DNA from: Virgibacillus halotolerans
GTDB lineage: Bacteria; Bacillota; Bacilli; Bacillales; Amphibacillaceae
Direction: 5' to 3'
NCBI RefSeq assembly: GCF_016908515.1
Contig: NZ_JAFBEA010000001.1
Location: 372,001-436,000, forward strand
DNA: 64,000 nucleotides
Shown here: piece after piece, positions 56,433 through 63,949 of the stretch
How positions within the stretch are numbered: the stretch's first letter is position 1
Layout of the letters: the number at the start of each line of letters is the position of its first letter
Translations under genes and position numbers: made by a program
Notes under the pieces: model-generated
Database searches by the model: none
What the model was told of the DNA's origin: nothing
What the model saw: only the letters and a program-made list of their open reading frames with translations

Positions 56433-56461
56433 ATTATAATGTCAACAAAAGGTTAAGTCAA
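56433..56461 (-). promoter_or_regulatory. Sigma-A promoter of the lipoprotein gene
   Basis: Minus strand: TTGACT (56461-56456), 17-bp spacer, TATAAT (56438-56433), 43 bp before the ATG. Confidence 0.85.
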
Positions 56462-56563
56462 TCACTATTCAGAAAAATACCCAACTTTAGTCCCCTATAT
56501 CCAAACTAATATGTATATTTTAAATTTCGAGATAGGGGACTAATAGGGGATAAAAGATGAATT

Positions 56564-57577
56564 TTAACCAAATATGTTATTACGTTCCTCTTCAAAGTCA
56601 CGTAAATCGTAATGCTGAATTGTCGTTGACACATCAGAATGGTGTGCGATGTATTTGGAAACCATCTCTAACTTGACACCTTGCTCCAATAAGTAGGTAA
56701 TACAACTAGCTTTAAATAAATGCGGATTAATTCTTCTGTTTAATATGTAAGATAAATTTTCTGAACAGAAGTAATCTGCCCATGAAGATGACATTTGTCC
56801 AAAAACCCCGTTATGTTTTGTAGTAAAAATGTAGTCACTTTCATACCCACGCTTTTCAACCCACAACTTCATGTAATCATACGCTTCCTTGTCAATCATG
56901 TATGGTTCGATTTTCCCATCTTCTCCAGAACCTTTAAGACGAACGTTATGACTCATAATAAAACTCTTATCTTCAGGGAATGGGTCTTTTAATATACTCG
57001 TTTTAAATTGAATAATTTCACTTCGACGAGCACCGACATTGAAGGCAGTAGCAAGCCATGCCATACCTAGGTAATTCTTATCTTTTTCCAATATATCCAT
57101 CATTTCCTTGTACTCATCATAAGTCACCTTTATTTTTTCGTAAACTTGATTCTTAGGAATAGCTGGTAATCCTCTAGTCAGGTTCCTAAATGAACTGTAA
57201 GTTTTTACTTCATCAGCTATAAAATTCTCTATATAATTCATCAAACTAGAAACGCATGCCTTTTTAAAATTGATACCACTGGAAGACATTCCTCTATCTT
57301 TAAGAAAAGACATATATCTCAACATGTCTCTTTTGGTTAATTCATGCATTGGTTTATTGTTTAACGAATTAAGCAGAAAGTAGCCAAAATGTCGAAGTCC
57401 AGATGTATATTGTTTTCTAGTTTGAGGAGAATGGTTTTGTGCAGACAAGTATTCACCTACAAATTCTCTGTACTCCTGATTAACTTCTTTCCACATTTCA
57501 TCTGTGACAACTGGCATCTTTTTAGCTCTTTGCCTTAGCATATTTTTTTCTATCTCTTTACTCATATTCTCCACCAT
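56564..57577 (-). CDS. Tyrosine recombinase-like protein (YomM-like), altered active site
   Basis: About 333-337 residues with a phage-integrase core-binding domain (YLSAQNHSPQTRKQYTSGLRHF, read in parts) and catalytic-fold domain. The first Arg is present in FNVGARRSEII. The usual HxLRHTFAT box reads PHLFKASCITYLLEQG: the second catalytic Arg is replaced by Lys. The following AHHSDVSTTIQHYD keeps the His and the Tyr. It lies deep in the structural operon, as yomM does in SPbeta, so it is probably not the integrase. ATG 57565 (after GGTGGAG) is likelier than 57577. Confidence 0.8.
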   Translation of the reverse strand: MVENMSKEIEKNMLRQRAKKMPVVTDEMWKEVNQEYREFVGEYLSAQNHSPQTRKQYTSGLRHFGYFLLNSLNNKPMHELTKRDMLRYMSFLKDRGMSSSGINFKKACVSSLMNYIENFIADEVKTYSSFRNLTRGLPAIPKNQVYEKIKVTYDEYKEMMDILEKDKNYLGMAWLATAFNVGARRSEIIQFKTSILKDPFPEDKSFIMSHNVRLKGSGEDGKIEPYMIDKEAYDYMKLWVEKRGYESDYIFTTKHNGVFGQMSSSWADYFCSENLSYILNRRINPHLFKASCITYLLEQGVKLEMVSKYIAHHSDVSTTIQHYDLRDFEEERNNIFG

Positions 57578-57579
57578 TT

Positions 57580-58062
57580 CTATTTAATTGTATATCCTCG
57601 CGCACGTAAACCAGACTTCATGGCTTTTACGTGACTTAGGGTAAGCTGCATATGCCGAACAGATTCAAACATAAATCTTCTTGGCTGCAGGTATTTATAA
57701 GCCGTATTACTCCTGTTTGTTTTCCAGTCGTACTCGCCATGACCATTGGAATCACCATGCTCAATCAGACCAGCTATAGGTTGGCCACTATTTGCACCTT
57801 TTGTTATATTTTGAATCAGCATAGTCATTCCGTACCCAGTTCTATCTATTACTGTGCCAACAACATTGCTTGGATCTGCCAAGCCACCACTAGCTCCACG
57901 TCGTTGATGTTGATAAGGGTCATATGCATCATATACTTCGGTTTGTGTTTTTTCTGACATAACTTGTGAGGTAGAAGGGAGTACGTCTTGATTCATTACA
58001 TCTTCCATATCACTTTGAATAGCTGCAAATAGATCATTTAAATTACTAAAATTTCTAGCCAT
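57580..58062 (-). CDS. YomN-like phage protein, possible neck or tail-completion component
   Basis: 160 residues with SEKTQTEVYDAYDPYQHQRR and a following G/S-rich loop, LIEHGDSNGHGEYDW, and a basic C-terminus. The VYDAYDPYQHQRRG-type region resembles HK97 gp10-like tail-completion proteins. It lies directly upstream of the yomM-like gene, as yomN does in SPbeta. Function is inferred. Confidence 0.6.
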   Translation of the reverse strand: MARNFSNLNDLFAAIQSDMEDVMNQDVLPSTSQVMSEKTQTEVYDAYDPYQHQRRGASGGLADPSNVVGTVIDRTGYGMTMLIQNITKGANSGQPIAGLIEHGDSNGHGEYDWKTNRSNTAYKYLQPRRFMFESVRHMQLTLSHVKAMKSGLRARGYTIK

Positions 58063-58076
58063 ACTTAATCAAATCC

Positions 58077-58613
58077 TTACTCATTTGAGTCGATTTTGAC
58101 CTGTTCCTGCAAGTGCTGCTTCAGTTCAGGTGTCTTAATATCTAAATTCTTAACCTCGTCTTGCATGGTCTTAAATTGCTTCTCTATTTTTCCATTTGTT
58201 TCAATCATCTTAAATACCTTTTCATAAACTTTTGCTATTTCATCTTCCAGCATCATTTCCATGATTTCATCATAATATCTTGAGTTATATAGCTTCATAA
58301 AAAATTGTATATTCTGCTTTGGATTTTTAGGGAATGTAAGATCTGTAAATTCACGAATTATTTCAGCATGTACGAGGGGGAAGAATAATCCATCAGACAA
58401 CTCAATACCCTCATCCTCAGCTTGTTTTACACTTTTAACTAGCTCTTGAACGCATTGATCGATTCTTTCTTTGGCAAAGAAGGGGGTTAGTTTTACTTCA
58501 TATCTTTTTCCGTCTATATAAAATTCAATTGACATTGTTTCATCAAACTTTTTATTATCTTCATTTACCATCTTAATTAACGGTAACTTTCTTACTGTTT
58601 CTTTGTTAGCCAT
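58077..58613 (-). CDS. Probable tail assembly chaperone
   Basis: 178 residues: a beta-rich N-terminus (MSIEFYIDGKRYEVKLTPFF) and a long helical, charged C-terminus (VYEKVFKMIETNGKIEKQF). Size, helical content and the place between tail tube and tape measure suggest the gpG-type chaperone. No frameshifted gpGT extension is evident. The start has a good GGAGG RBS. Confidence 0.5.
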   Translation of the reverse strand: MANKETVRKLPLIKMVNEDNKKFDETMSIEFYIDGKRYEVKLTPFFAKERIDQCVQELVKSVKQAEDEGIELSDGLFFPLVHAEIIREFTDLTFPKNPKQNIQFFMKLYNSRYYDEIMEMMLEDEIAKVYEKVFKMIETNGKIEKQFKTMQDEVKNLDIKTPELKQHLQEQVKIDSNE

Positions 58614-58640
58614 TGTTTAAAACCTCCGTTTTATCCGATT

Positions 58641-58676
58641 AAAAAAATAGGGAAGAGGTTTAATCCTCGACCCTAT
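58641..58676 (-). terminator. Terminator downstream of the FN3/Ig-like gene
   Basis: Minus-strand ATAGGG-x2-GAGG / CCTC-x2-CCCTAT hairpin followed by seven T. It separates abundant tail tube mRNA from downstream assembly genes. Confidence 0.78.
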
Positions 58677-58711
58677 ATATTATATTGTTACTTTATTTTA
58701 CTTTTAAAATA

Positions 58712-59176
58712 CTATTCTTCCGGTTCCGGCTCAGGTTCTGGTTCTACTACAGTAACCTCACAGGTATCTCTCTTAGACGAATCTGCAGTACTTGATACAG
58801 TAATTTCCGCAATTCCTTCTGCGACAGCCTCAATGTTACCGTCACTGACCGTAACCACTGAACCGTCACTTGATTCCCATTTGACACCTTTTTGAGCAGT
58901 GGAGGGGGAGACGGTAGCATTTAACGACTCAGTATCTCCAATATTTAAATCTAGCTGATTCTTATCCACTTTAACCTCAACTACATCGCTGTAGTTTGTC
59001 TCAACAGAAATAGCTTCAGACAAATCAGACTCACCAACATTGTTCACTGAACTTACTTGGTATTTATATGTAGTGTTAGGCGTTAATCCCTTGTCTAAAT
59101 AAGACTTTTTAGGCAATCCAGTGGCAATCTTTTTTCCATCTCTATATACATTATAAGTTGTTGACATTAATTTCAT
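58712..59176 (-). CDS. Fibronectin III (C-terminal part) plus bacterial Ig-like domain, tail tube decoration
   Basis: Up to 154 residues; the better start is ATG 59167 (MSTTYNVYRDG), 8 bp after AAAGGA. Residues to about 60 are the second half of an FN3 domain (TTYNVYRDGKKIATGL, LTPNTTYKYQVSSVNNVGES). Next is a Big_2-type Ig-like domain (LDLNIGDTESLNATVSPSTA, GVKWESSDGSVVTVSDGNIE) and an acidic PEPEPEPEE tail. The missing first half of FN3 lies upstream in the same frame, after the tail tube gene, but is separated by a TAG (59201-59203). The product may decorate the tail. Confidence 0.75.
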   Translation of the reverse strand: MKLMSTTYNVYRDGKKIATGLPKKSYLDKGLTPNTTYKYQVSSVNNVGESDLSEAISVETNYSDVVEVKVDKNQLDLNIGDTESLNATVSPSTAQKGVKWESSDGSVVTVSDGNIEAVAEGIAEITVSSTADSSKRDTCEVTVVEPEPEPEPEE

Positions 59177-59200
59177 CCTTTCGGAATGCCCTAATCCCTG

Positions 59201-59267
59201 CTAATTCCAAGATAGATCAGCACTCGTATCGCTCTTAGAATCAGCCTTAAGATTTACGGGCTGCTTA
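59201..59267 (-). other. Predicted +1 frameshift extension of the tail tube protein (FN3 first half)
   Basis: The tube gene ends CCC-TAA. Skipping one base after CCC opens a frame reading KQPVNLKADSKSDTSADLS then WN before TAG (59201-59203). PxNLxAxxxSDTSADLSW is the first half of an FN3 domain. CCC-stop slippery sites giving +1 extended tail proteins are known in SPP1 and Listeria phage PSA. The extension would be 21 residues unless the TAG is passed. Confidence 0.65.
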
Positions 59268-60017
59268 GGGTGTATCCTGTCCTTCTGGAGTACTTTCAAA
59301 GATATAGCTAATATAAGTAGAGTGTCCAGCACTATCCTTGAAGGCTGCCATATCAAATACTAACTCTAACTCAGTAGGCTCAGTACCTTCCATTGTAAAA
59401 GTAAAGTCTGCTTGAGGACGTGCTTTATGTACAGTTACGTTGACAGGATAGTCCAATCCATCCTCCTGAGAACGAGCAATTCCTTTTCCGTGAAGCTCAA
59501 CTTCTTGAGGGAATTTGTCAGTACGTACTTTAATCTCCTTAGCGCCTTTAGGGGCTGCATATTGATAGATGGCAAATACTTCCTTACCGTCGGAACCTTC
59601 AACTGTGCCATCTTTATCGGTAAATTCGGCATCCACTTCATCACCAAAGTCTCTTAAACCTTCGATCTCGAATACTGAAACTTTACCAATAGGCTCTTTG
59701 GTTAAAGTAATCTTACCGTCATTAACCTTCAATCGATCTGTCTGAAGAATCTCGGCAGTAGTTTCGTTGATAAGTTCATCACCAGCAATATGAGCTAGTA
59801 AGCTCAAATCAACCAATGGGATAGTTACGTTAAGAACAGATTCTTTCTCTCCGTCAAACTCCATGAGTTTAGCCATTCCACGACCACCCTTGATTGGTGT
59901 TCGTTCAGCAGTTACCTCATTCGTACTTGCCAATGCGTAGTCAATAAATGATACTGGTTTCTTTGTTGCATAGTTTAAAATAGTTAAGTCTAAGACTTCT
60001 TTAATACCATATTGCAT
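59265..60017 (-). CDS. Major tail tube protein
   Basis: 250 residues, beta-rich, with VTAERTPIKGGRGMAKLMEF, KVSVFEIEGLRDFGDEVDAE and a C-terminal TELELVFDMAAFKDSAGHST segment. I assign it from its place upstream of FN3/Ig-like decoration and the tape measure, its strong RBS (TAAGGAGG), and the terminal CCC-TAA typical of tube genes with +1 frameshift extensions. No direct family motif is decisive. Confidence 0.7.
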   Translation of the reverse strand: MQYGIKEVLDLTILNYATKKPVSFIDYALASTNEVTAERTPIKGGRGMAKLMEFDGEKESVLNVTIPLVDLSLLAHIAGDELINETTAEILQTDRLKVNDGKITLTKEPIGKVSVFEIEGLRDFGDEVDAEFTDKDGTVEGSDGKEVFAIYQYAAPKGAKEIKVRTDKFPQEVELHGKGIARSQEDGLDYPVNVTVHKARPQADFTFTMEGTEPTELELVFDMAAFKDSAGHSTYISYIFESTPEGQDTP

Positions 60018-60760
60018 TAATTTTTCCTCCTTAAAGTATCTAGGTCAACTGGAGTTGCCCAGTGTTTCATTTTTTTAATATCTTTTTCTTCCATATGGGG
60101 GATATGCATATGCGTACTATGGTAATCATCCCAAACCATCAGTCTTATGTAGTTTTCATATAACTGGTAAATGGTTAAATCCCATACATTTAAAAGATTT
60201 ATATTATTGCTATGTGTAGATACAATTGAAGCTAAATCGTGTAGGGCAAGACCCTTGTCTTCACCTTTATCTTTCCTTAGCTTATCTTTCATTTTTGCAA
60301 TTCTGTCAGCATACTCTTGAGCCTTGCTGTTTGCTGGCTTGTATCCACCTTCAGATTCTGAGTCATCACCTAGATAATTTTGAATCCGAATCACTTCTCT
60401 AATTTCCTCAAACTGCTCTGGCGTTATATACGTCTGAACACCATCTTTATAAATAAAGAATCCGTCTTCATCTATACTGACATCCTCTTTAAACATGACT
60501 CCCATAGCATTAAGGAGTACATCTCTAATATTGTGATCATTTATTGCCAGCGCATGGATTATGTGATAAACATAAACTCCAGATAGATCCTGACCTTCCT
60601 CAACGAGACTATCTTTTTCTACAAGAAAGATAGAAACCATACTAGAATGCTCTTTTTCGCCAATATCCAAAACTTCTCTTAACGTTAAAGGCCATACCTT
60701 AATTCCTCCGACATCAATTGGATACCCAGCCATCATTCTCATTTTGTAGTTTTCTACCAC
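60017..60760 (-). CDS. Phage tail-region protein, unknown role
   Basis: 247 residues. The N-terminus (GYPIDVGGIKVWPLTLREVLDIG) is followed by a mainly helical region (EYADRIAKMKDKLRKDKGED) and a C-terminal YQLYENYIRLMVWDDYHSTH segment. It begins at GTG 60760, overlapping the stop of the preceding gene, and its stop is at the tube gene boundary. SPbeta has a similarly placed gene of the yom series. Function unknown. Confidence 0.6.
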   Translation of the reverse strand: MVENYKMRMMAGYPIDVGGIKVWPLTLREVLDIGEKEHSSMVSIFLVEKDSLVEEGQDLSGVYVYHIIHALAINDHNIRDVLLNAMGVMFKEDVSIDEDGFFIYKDGVQTYITPEQFEEIREVIRIQNYLGDDSESEGGYKPANSKAQEYADRIAKMKDKLRKDKGEDKGLALHDLASIVSTHSNNINLLNVWDLTIYQLYENYIRLMVWDDYHSTHMHIPHMEEKDIKKMKHWATPVDLDTLRRKN

Positions 60761-61245
60761 TGAAAATCACCGTATTCAAAAGTTGTAGTGTATCCAAAGT
60801 ACCCTTCAGGAGCACCTAGATTATCACCATAAACAAATCTAACAGTTCCAATATTTTGGAAATAATAGTTAGACATCTTAGTCCCGATATGATCTGTAAT
60901 CCAAGCCAATCTCATGTCTACATCATTAAATTCACGATGCACAAATACGTCTATGTTGAATGACTGTATAGAACTAGCATAATTACCTTTAAGGGCGTTT
61001 CTTGGACTTTGATAAAAAAGAATTCTGCATATAGGATCATCATCCAACAGTCCATCAGCAGTGGGTGAGAATCTGATTCTATCTTCGATTATGTCCCATT
61101 TTTCATTCATATCCAGAACATCATCTTTAGTGGGAGAGAGGGGGTTATCACTCATGCTTTCAGGCTTATAATAAAGAAGTCTTAGCAATTCTTCGTCCGT
61201 AGAGAAGGATTTATAAACTTCCTGCAACAATGCCCTCATCTTCAT
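60754..61245 (-). CDS. Probable tail terminator or completion protein
   Basis: 163 residues. ICRILFYQSPRNALKGNY, FNIDVFVHREFNDVDMRLAW and a terminal TTTFEYGDFQW strand give the alternating pattern common in tail terminators of siphophages. Start ATG 61245 behind AGGGAGG. It sits two genes before the tube, the normal place for this function. The assignment is by position and pattern only. Confidence 0.5.
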   Translation of the reverse strand: MKMRALLQEVYKSFSTDEELLRLLYYKPESMSDNPLSPTKDDVLDMNEKWDIIEDRIRFSPTADGLLDDDPICRILFYQSPRNALKGNYASSIQSFNIDVFVHREFNDVDMRLAWITDHIGTKMSNYYFQNIGTVRFVYGDNLGAPEGYFGYTTTFEYGDFQW

Positions 61246-61554
61246 TTAGATTACCTCCCTGATTTCCTTCACTAGATTACATGACTCCATTACATGGTTT
61301 TTGATGTTCTTGTGAGCACCATCCATAAATAACATTCGATTATACAAATGTTCCAGTTTAAGTAGCAGCACATAGCATTGATAGTTATCATGAACTTCAG
61401 GTATGACTTTATCTAATCTGTAGATTTCGTCTTTTATTTTTCCGACATGTTTATATCCTTCTAAATCGCTATTCTCGAACAAATACAATATTTTAAATAT
61501 CTGATTCGTGTAATAGTCGAATAGATTATCTATAGTTTCCTTTTTATGTTCCAC
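61246..61554 (-). CDS. Hypothetical helical phage protein
   Basis: 102 residues, almost wholly helical (NLFDYYTNQIFKILYLFENS, LLKLEHLYNRMLFMDGAHKN). It starts at GTG 61554 without a clear RBS and ends one base before the next gene, implying coupling. No family recognised. Confidence 0.6.
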   Translation of the reverse strand: MEHKKETIDNLFDYYTNQIFKILYLFENSDLEGYKHVGKIKDEIYRLDKVIPEVHDNYQCYVLLLKLEHLYNRMLFMDGAHKNIKNHVMESCNLVKEIREVI

Positions 61555-61573
61555 TTCCGATCATTCCAAACTC

Positions 61574-62224
61574 TTATGTAGTAGTTTTCCTAACAAATAA
61601 CTCAACAACACCTTTACCTTTAAATACATTAGCTTTATTTATGTTGTAAACTTGATAAGGGGCATCAAAAACATCAATTTTAGTCTCCAGCGTAATAAGG
61701 TGAGATTTGTCAAAAGGTATTTTTATGGACAATGTCCCTTCAGGCATATTGACAACTTTATCTCTGCTATACATTGACTCTGCGCTCGATTCAACCACAC
61801 ATGATATTTCATGATTTTTATCATCGTGCCACCCATACTCAGGACGACCCAATTCATCGAAATCTTTGATGTATCGCTCGCCTTTTTCAACTACTGTAAA
61901 TGTCTCATTGCATACCGCCATAATAGATTTCTCATATATCCTATTAAATGTAGGCATATCTAAGACAAGCCAATTCAGATCGTCAAATAGCACAATATCG
62001 CCTTGATTAATATTTCCTTTAGAGAATAGAATCGTCTTATTTATGCTTTTATGAGTTGTTTGTATAATAATTCTCTTATCAACACTATTGACTTGAACAT
62101 TGTATGACTCAGGCGACTGATCTAATAGGTCTCCAAATGCATCATAGGCTTCTTCAAATGAATCCAATTCAAATCCACTCAAATACTTGTTATTAGATGT
62201 CATAAGATACCAGTCTTCACTCAT
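61574..62224 (-). CDS. Hypothetical phage neck or head-tail joining protein
   Basis: 216 residues, beta-rich, with INQGDIVLFDDLNWLVLDMP, a segment typical of head-closure/minor capsid proteins that set up an OB-like barrel, and QVYNINKANVFKGKGVVELF at the end. It overlaps the upstream gene by 8 bp. The role is inferred from position in the head-tail interval. Confidence 0.5.
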   Translation of the reverse strand: MSEDWYLMTSNNKYLSGFELDSFEEAYDAFGDLLDQSPESYNVQVNSVDKRIIIQTTHKSINKTILFSKGNINQGDIVLFDDLNWLVLDMPTFNRIYEKSIMAVCNETFTVVEKGERYIKDFDELGRPEYGWHDDKNHEISCVVESSAESMYSRDKVVNMPEGTLSIKIPFDKSHLITLETKIDVFDAPYQVYNINKANVFKGKGVVELFVRKTTT

Positions 62225-62609
62225 AGTAAGAACCGTCCTTTAATTTGCCCATCATTTCATCAGCCTCATCAAACGCATCATGATAAGCTTTCGCAATTAT
62301 GCGTTTACTGTCCGCCATTGAGGTTAATTTGATATCCTTACCAACGATATTGTTTATCTTCATAACTCTATCTTTTTCTCTGCCAAGATAGTGCTTATAC
62401 ATCAATAATCCCAATACAGTTATTTCAGGACGAATTAGATCCCTGTCAAACTCGCCGACCGAATCATTATAATCCAATGAATCCAACTCTAATTCAAAGT
62501 CTCCAATTGCTTTCAATAAGAACATATCTTCTAACTCAGAATGCAACACAGTAGTTGACATAAATTCTGTATGAAAACTGTCTACTACTAGCTTCTTTGG
62601 TGTGGCCAT
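62217..62609 (-). CDS. Hypothetical phage head-tail adaptor-sized protein
   Basis: 130 residues, helical and acidic (LEDMFLLKAIGDFELELDSL; AYHDAFDEADEMMGKLKDG). The size and place are those of an adaptor or connector protein. No family motif is recognised. RBS AAGGACG. Confidence 0.5.
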   Translation of the reverse strand: MATPKKLVVDSFHTEFMSTTVLHSELEDMFLLKAIGDFELELDSLDYNDSVGEFDRDLIRPEITVLGLLMYKHYLGREKDRVMKINNIVGKDIKLTSMADSKRIIAKAYHDAFDEADEMMGKLKDGSYYE

Positions 62610-62622
62610 TTACACCACGTCC

Positions 62623-63087
62623 TTAATCATATTTAAATCCAGTGTAATCCTCTAAAAACTTAATCTTAGAGTACTCATTCAATTTTTGTCTCTGAGATTC
62701 CTCAATCATGAACATCTTTTCAGCTCTAGTAACTACTTCCTCTGTGACATGTTTCTCAAATGTCTTCTGAGTTTTGTACTCTAACAGCTTTTTAACCTTA
62801 TCCGCTGTCAGTACATTCTGCACATCCTTAGATCCATCGGTCTCAAAGCCCAATTCAACTCTAGCTTCTTTATCTTCAACATAAATCCTAGCGTGAGATC
62901 CGATACCATCCGTACCAACAAACATAATATTATTATCATTAACTTGAGCCATGACTTCACCAAATAAAACTCTACGAATGCCCTCAGATGGAAGTCTTAC
63001 AGATCCATTTGATTCGATGTTTCCAAAATATAAGTCCCATCCACATAGATTGCGTACTGGAACTTTCTTTTCTGCACTTATTGTCAT
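62623..63087 (-). CDS. Hypothetical phage structural protein
   Basis: 154 residues. The N-terminal part is beta-rich (VRNLCGWDLYFGNIESNGSV, VMAQVNDNNIMFVGTDGIGS) and the C-terminal half helical and charged (KVKKLLEYKTQKTFEKHVTE). It has a strong RBS (AAAAGGAGG) and lies after the HNH endonuclease gene. Presumably head-associated. Family unknown. Confidence 0.55.
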   Translation of the reverse strand: MTISAEKKVPVRNLCGWDLYFGNIESNGSVRLPSEGIRRVLFGEVMAQVNDNNIMFVGTDGIGSHARIYVEDKEARVELGFETDGSKDVQNVLTADKVKKLLEYKTQKTFEKHVTEEVVTRAEKMFMIEESQRQKLNEYSKIKFLEDYTGFKYD

Positions 63088-63111
63088 TCAATATTTCCTC
63101 CTTTTAATCCT

Positions 63112-63150
63112 AAAAGTAAGAGCAGGGAAGGGGAGACCAACTCTACTCTT
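63112..63150 (-). terminator. Weak terminator after the HNH endonuclease gene
   Basis: Minus-strand AAGAGTAG / CTGCTCTT (8 bp, one wobble), long loop containing GGTCTCCCC, then ACTTTTA. Confidence 0.45.
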
Positions 63151-63168
63151 ATTCAATATATATTCTAT

Positions 63169-63945
63169 CTAAACCTCTACCTGATACCTCATATCCCAAG
63201 ATACCCCTTGGATAAAATATAGAAAATCTTCTTTGACAACATTTTGCTTGCCAAACTGAAAGTGATATAGACTATGACATGATTCGCATAGTGTTATGCC
63301 ATTATCTATATTCACTCTATTTTCAATATCCCAACTGTATCCATTCAGATGATGTGCCTCTAAAGATTCACCCAATTGACCGCAGTGTTGACACGTATAT
63401 CCATCTCTCACAAATACAGAATTTCTCCATTCGTGATACTCTCTATACTTTCTGTCAGCCAAACGTTCTTCATCGGTCTTATCGTGCTTCCAATTCGGAT
63501 GGTTCTCGCCGTTTCTTTCTGGTCTTTTAACGCCTTTTAGCTTATTGGATATCTTCCTTTTCCCACACTCTTTACACCTTTTGCCTTCTTTGAATTTTCC
63601 GAAAGATATTTTCGAAACATTTCCACATTCACATATGTAGTCAAGTTTTTCTCTATTGTTTTTATAAGTAGGTGATAGAAGGGTGCACCCATTGTCTTCG
63701 AAATACTGCTTAACGTCTTCGTATTTTCTTCTGTATCTTGCGGACATTCTGCTTCCCATACACCCTCTACACCCTTTTGCAGTTCTAACATCTCTTAGAG
63801 TCTTTCTTGTCTTTCTGCCACATATACAAATTGCATCCATAGGCGTATCAACATTAATATACTCGTCCTCTAAGAGCGTAAAACCATTGCTGAGAAAAAC
63901 TTCTTTTACATACTCAATATCGTACCTTGTGTTTCTTTGACTCAT
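63169..63945 (-). CDS. Free-standing HNH homing endonuclease
   Basis: 258 residues. The N-terminal half has repeated zinc-binding modules (CICGRKTRKTLRDV, GCRGC; CECGNVSKISFGKFK, CKECGKRK). A NUMOD3-like segment follows (GVKRPERNGENHPNWKHD). The catalytic HNH domain is C-terminal: RDGYTCQHCGQLGESLEAHHLNGYSWD (read in two parts), NGITLCESCHSLYH. It stands between two structural genes, only 4 bp after one stop, without a Shine-Dalgarno sequence, as mobile endonuclease genes often do. No split exon is visible on either side within the window. Confidence 0.85.
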   Translation of the reverse strand: MSQRNTRYDIEYVKEVFLSNGFTLLEDEYINVDTPMDAICICGRKTRKTLRDVRTAKGCRGCMGSRMSARYRRKYEDVKQYFEDNGCTLLSPTYKNNREKLDYICECGNVSKISFGKFKEGKRCKECGKRKISNKLKGVKRPERNGENHPNWKHDKTDEERLADRKYREYHEWRNSVFVRDGYTCQHCGQLGESLEAHHLNGYSWDIENRVNIDNGITLCESCHSLYHFQFGKQNVVKEDFLYFIQGVSWDMRYQVEV

Positions 63946-63949
63946 TTAT

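Noticed and set aside
56564-57577. The tyrosine recombinase-like gene as the prophage integrase
   Set aside because: It is about 27 kb from the attachment junction, within structural genes, and has a substituted catalytic Arg; SPbeta-group phages integrate with a serine recombinase.
59174-59203. T4 gene 60-like ribosome bypass across the TAG in the FN3 region
   Set aside because: No matching take-off and landing codons in the right frame were found; readthrough or separate initiation is simpler.
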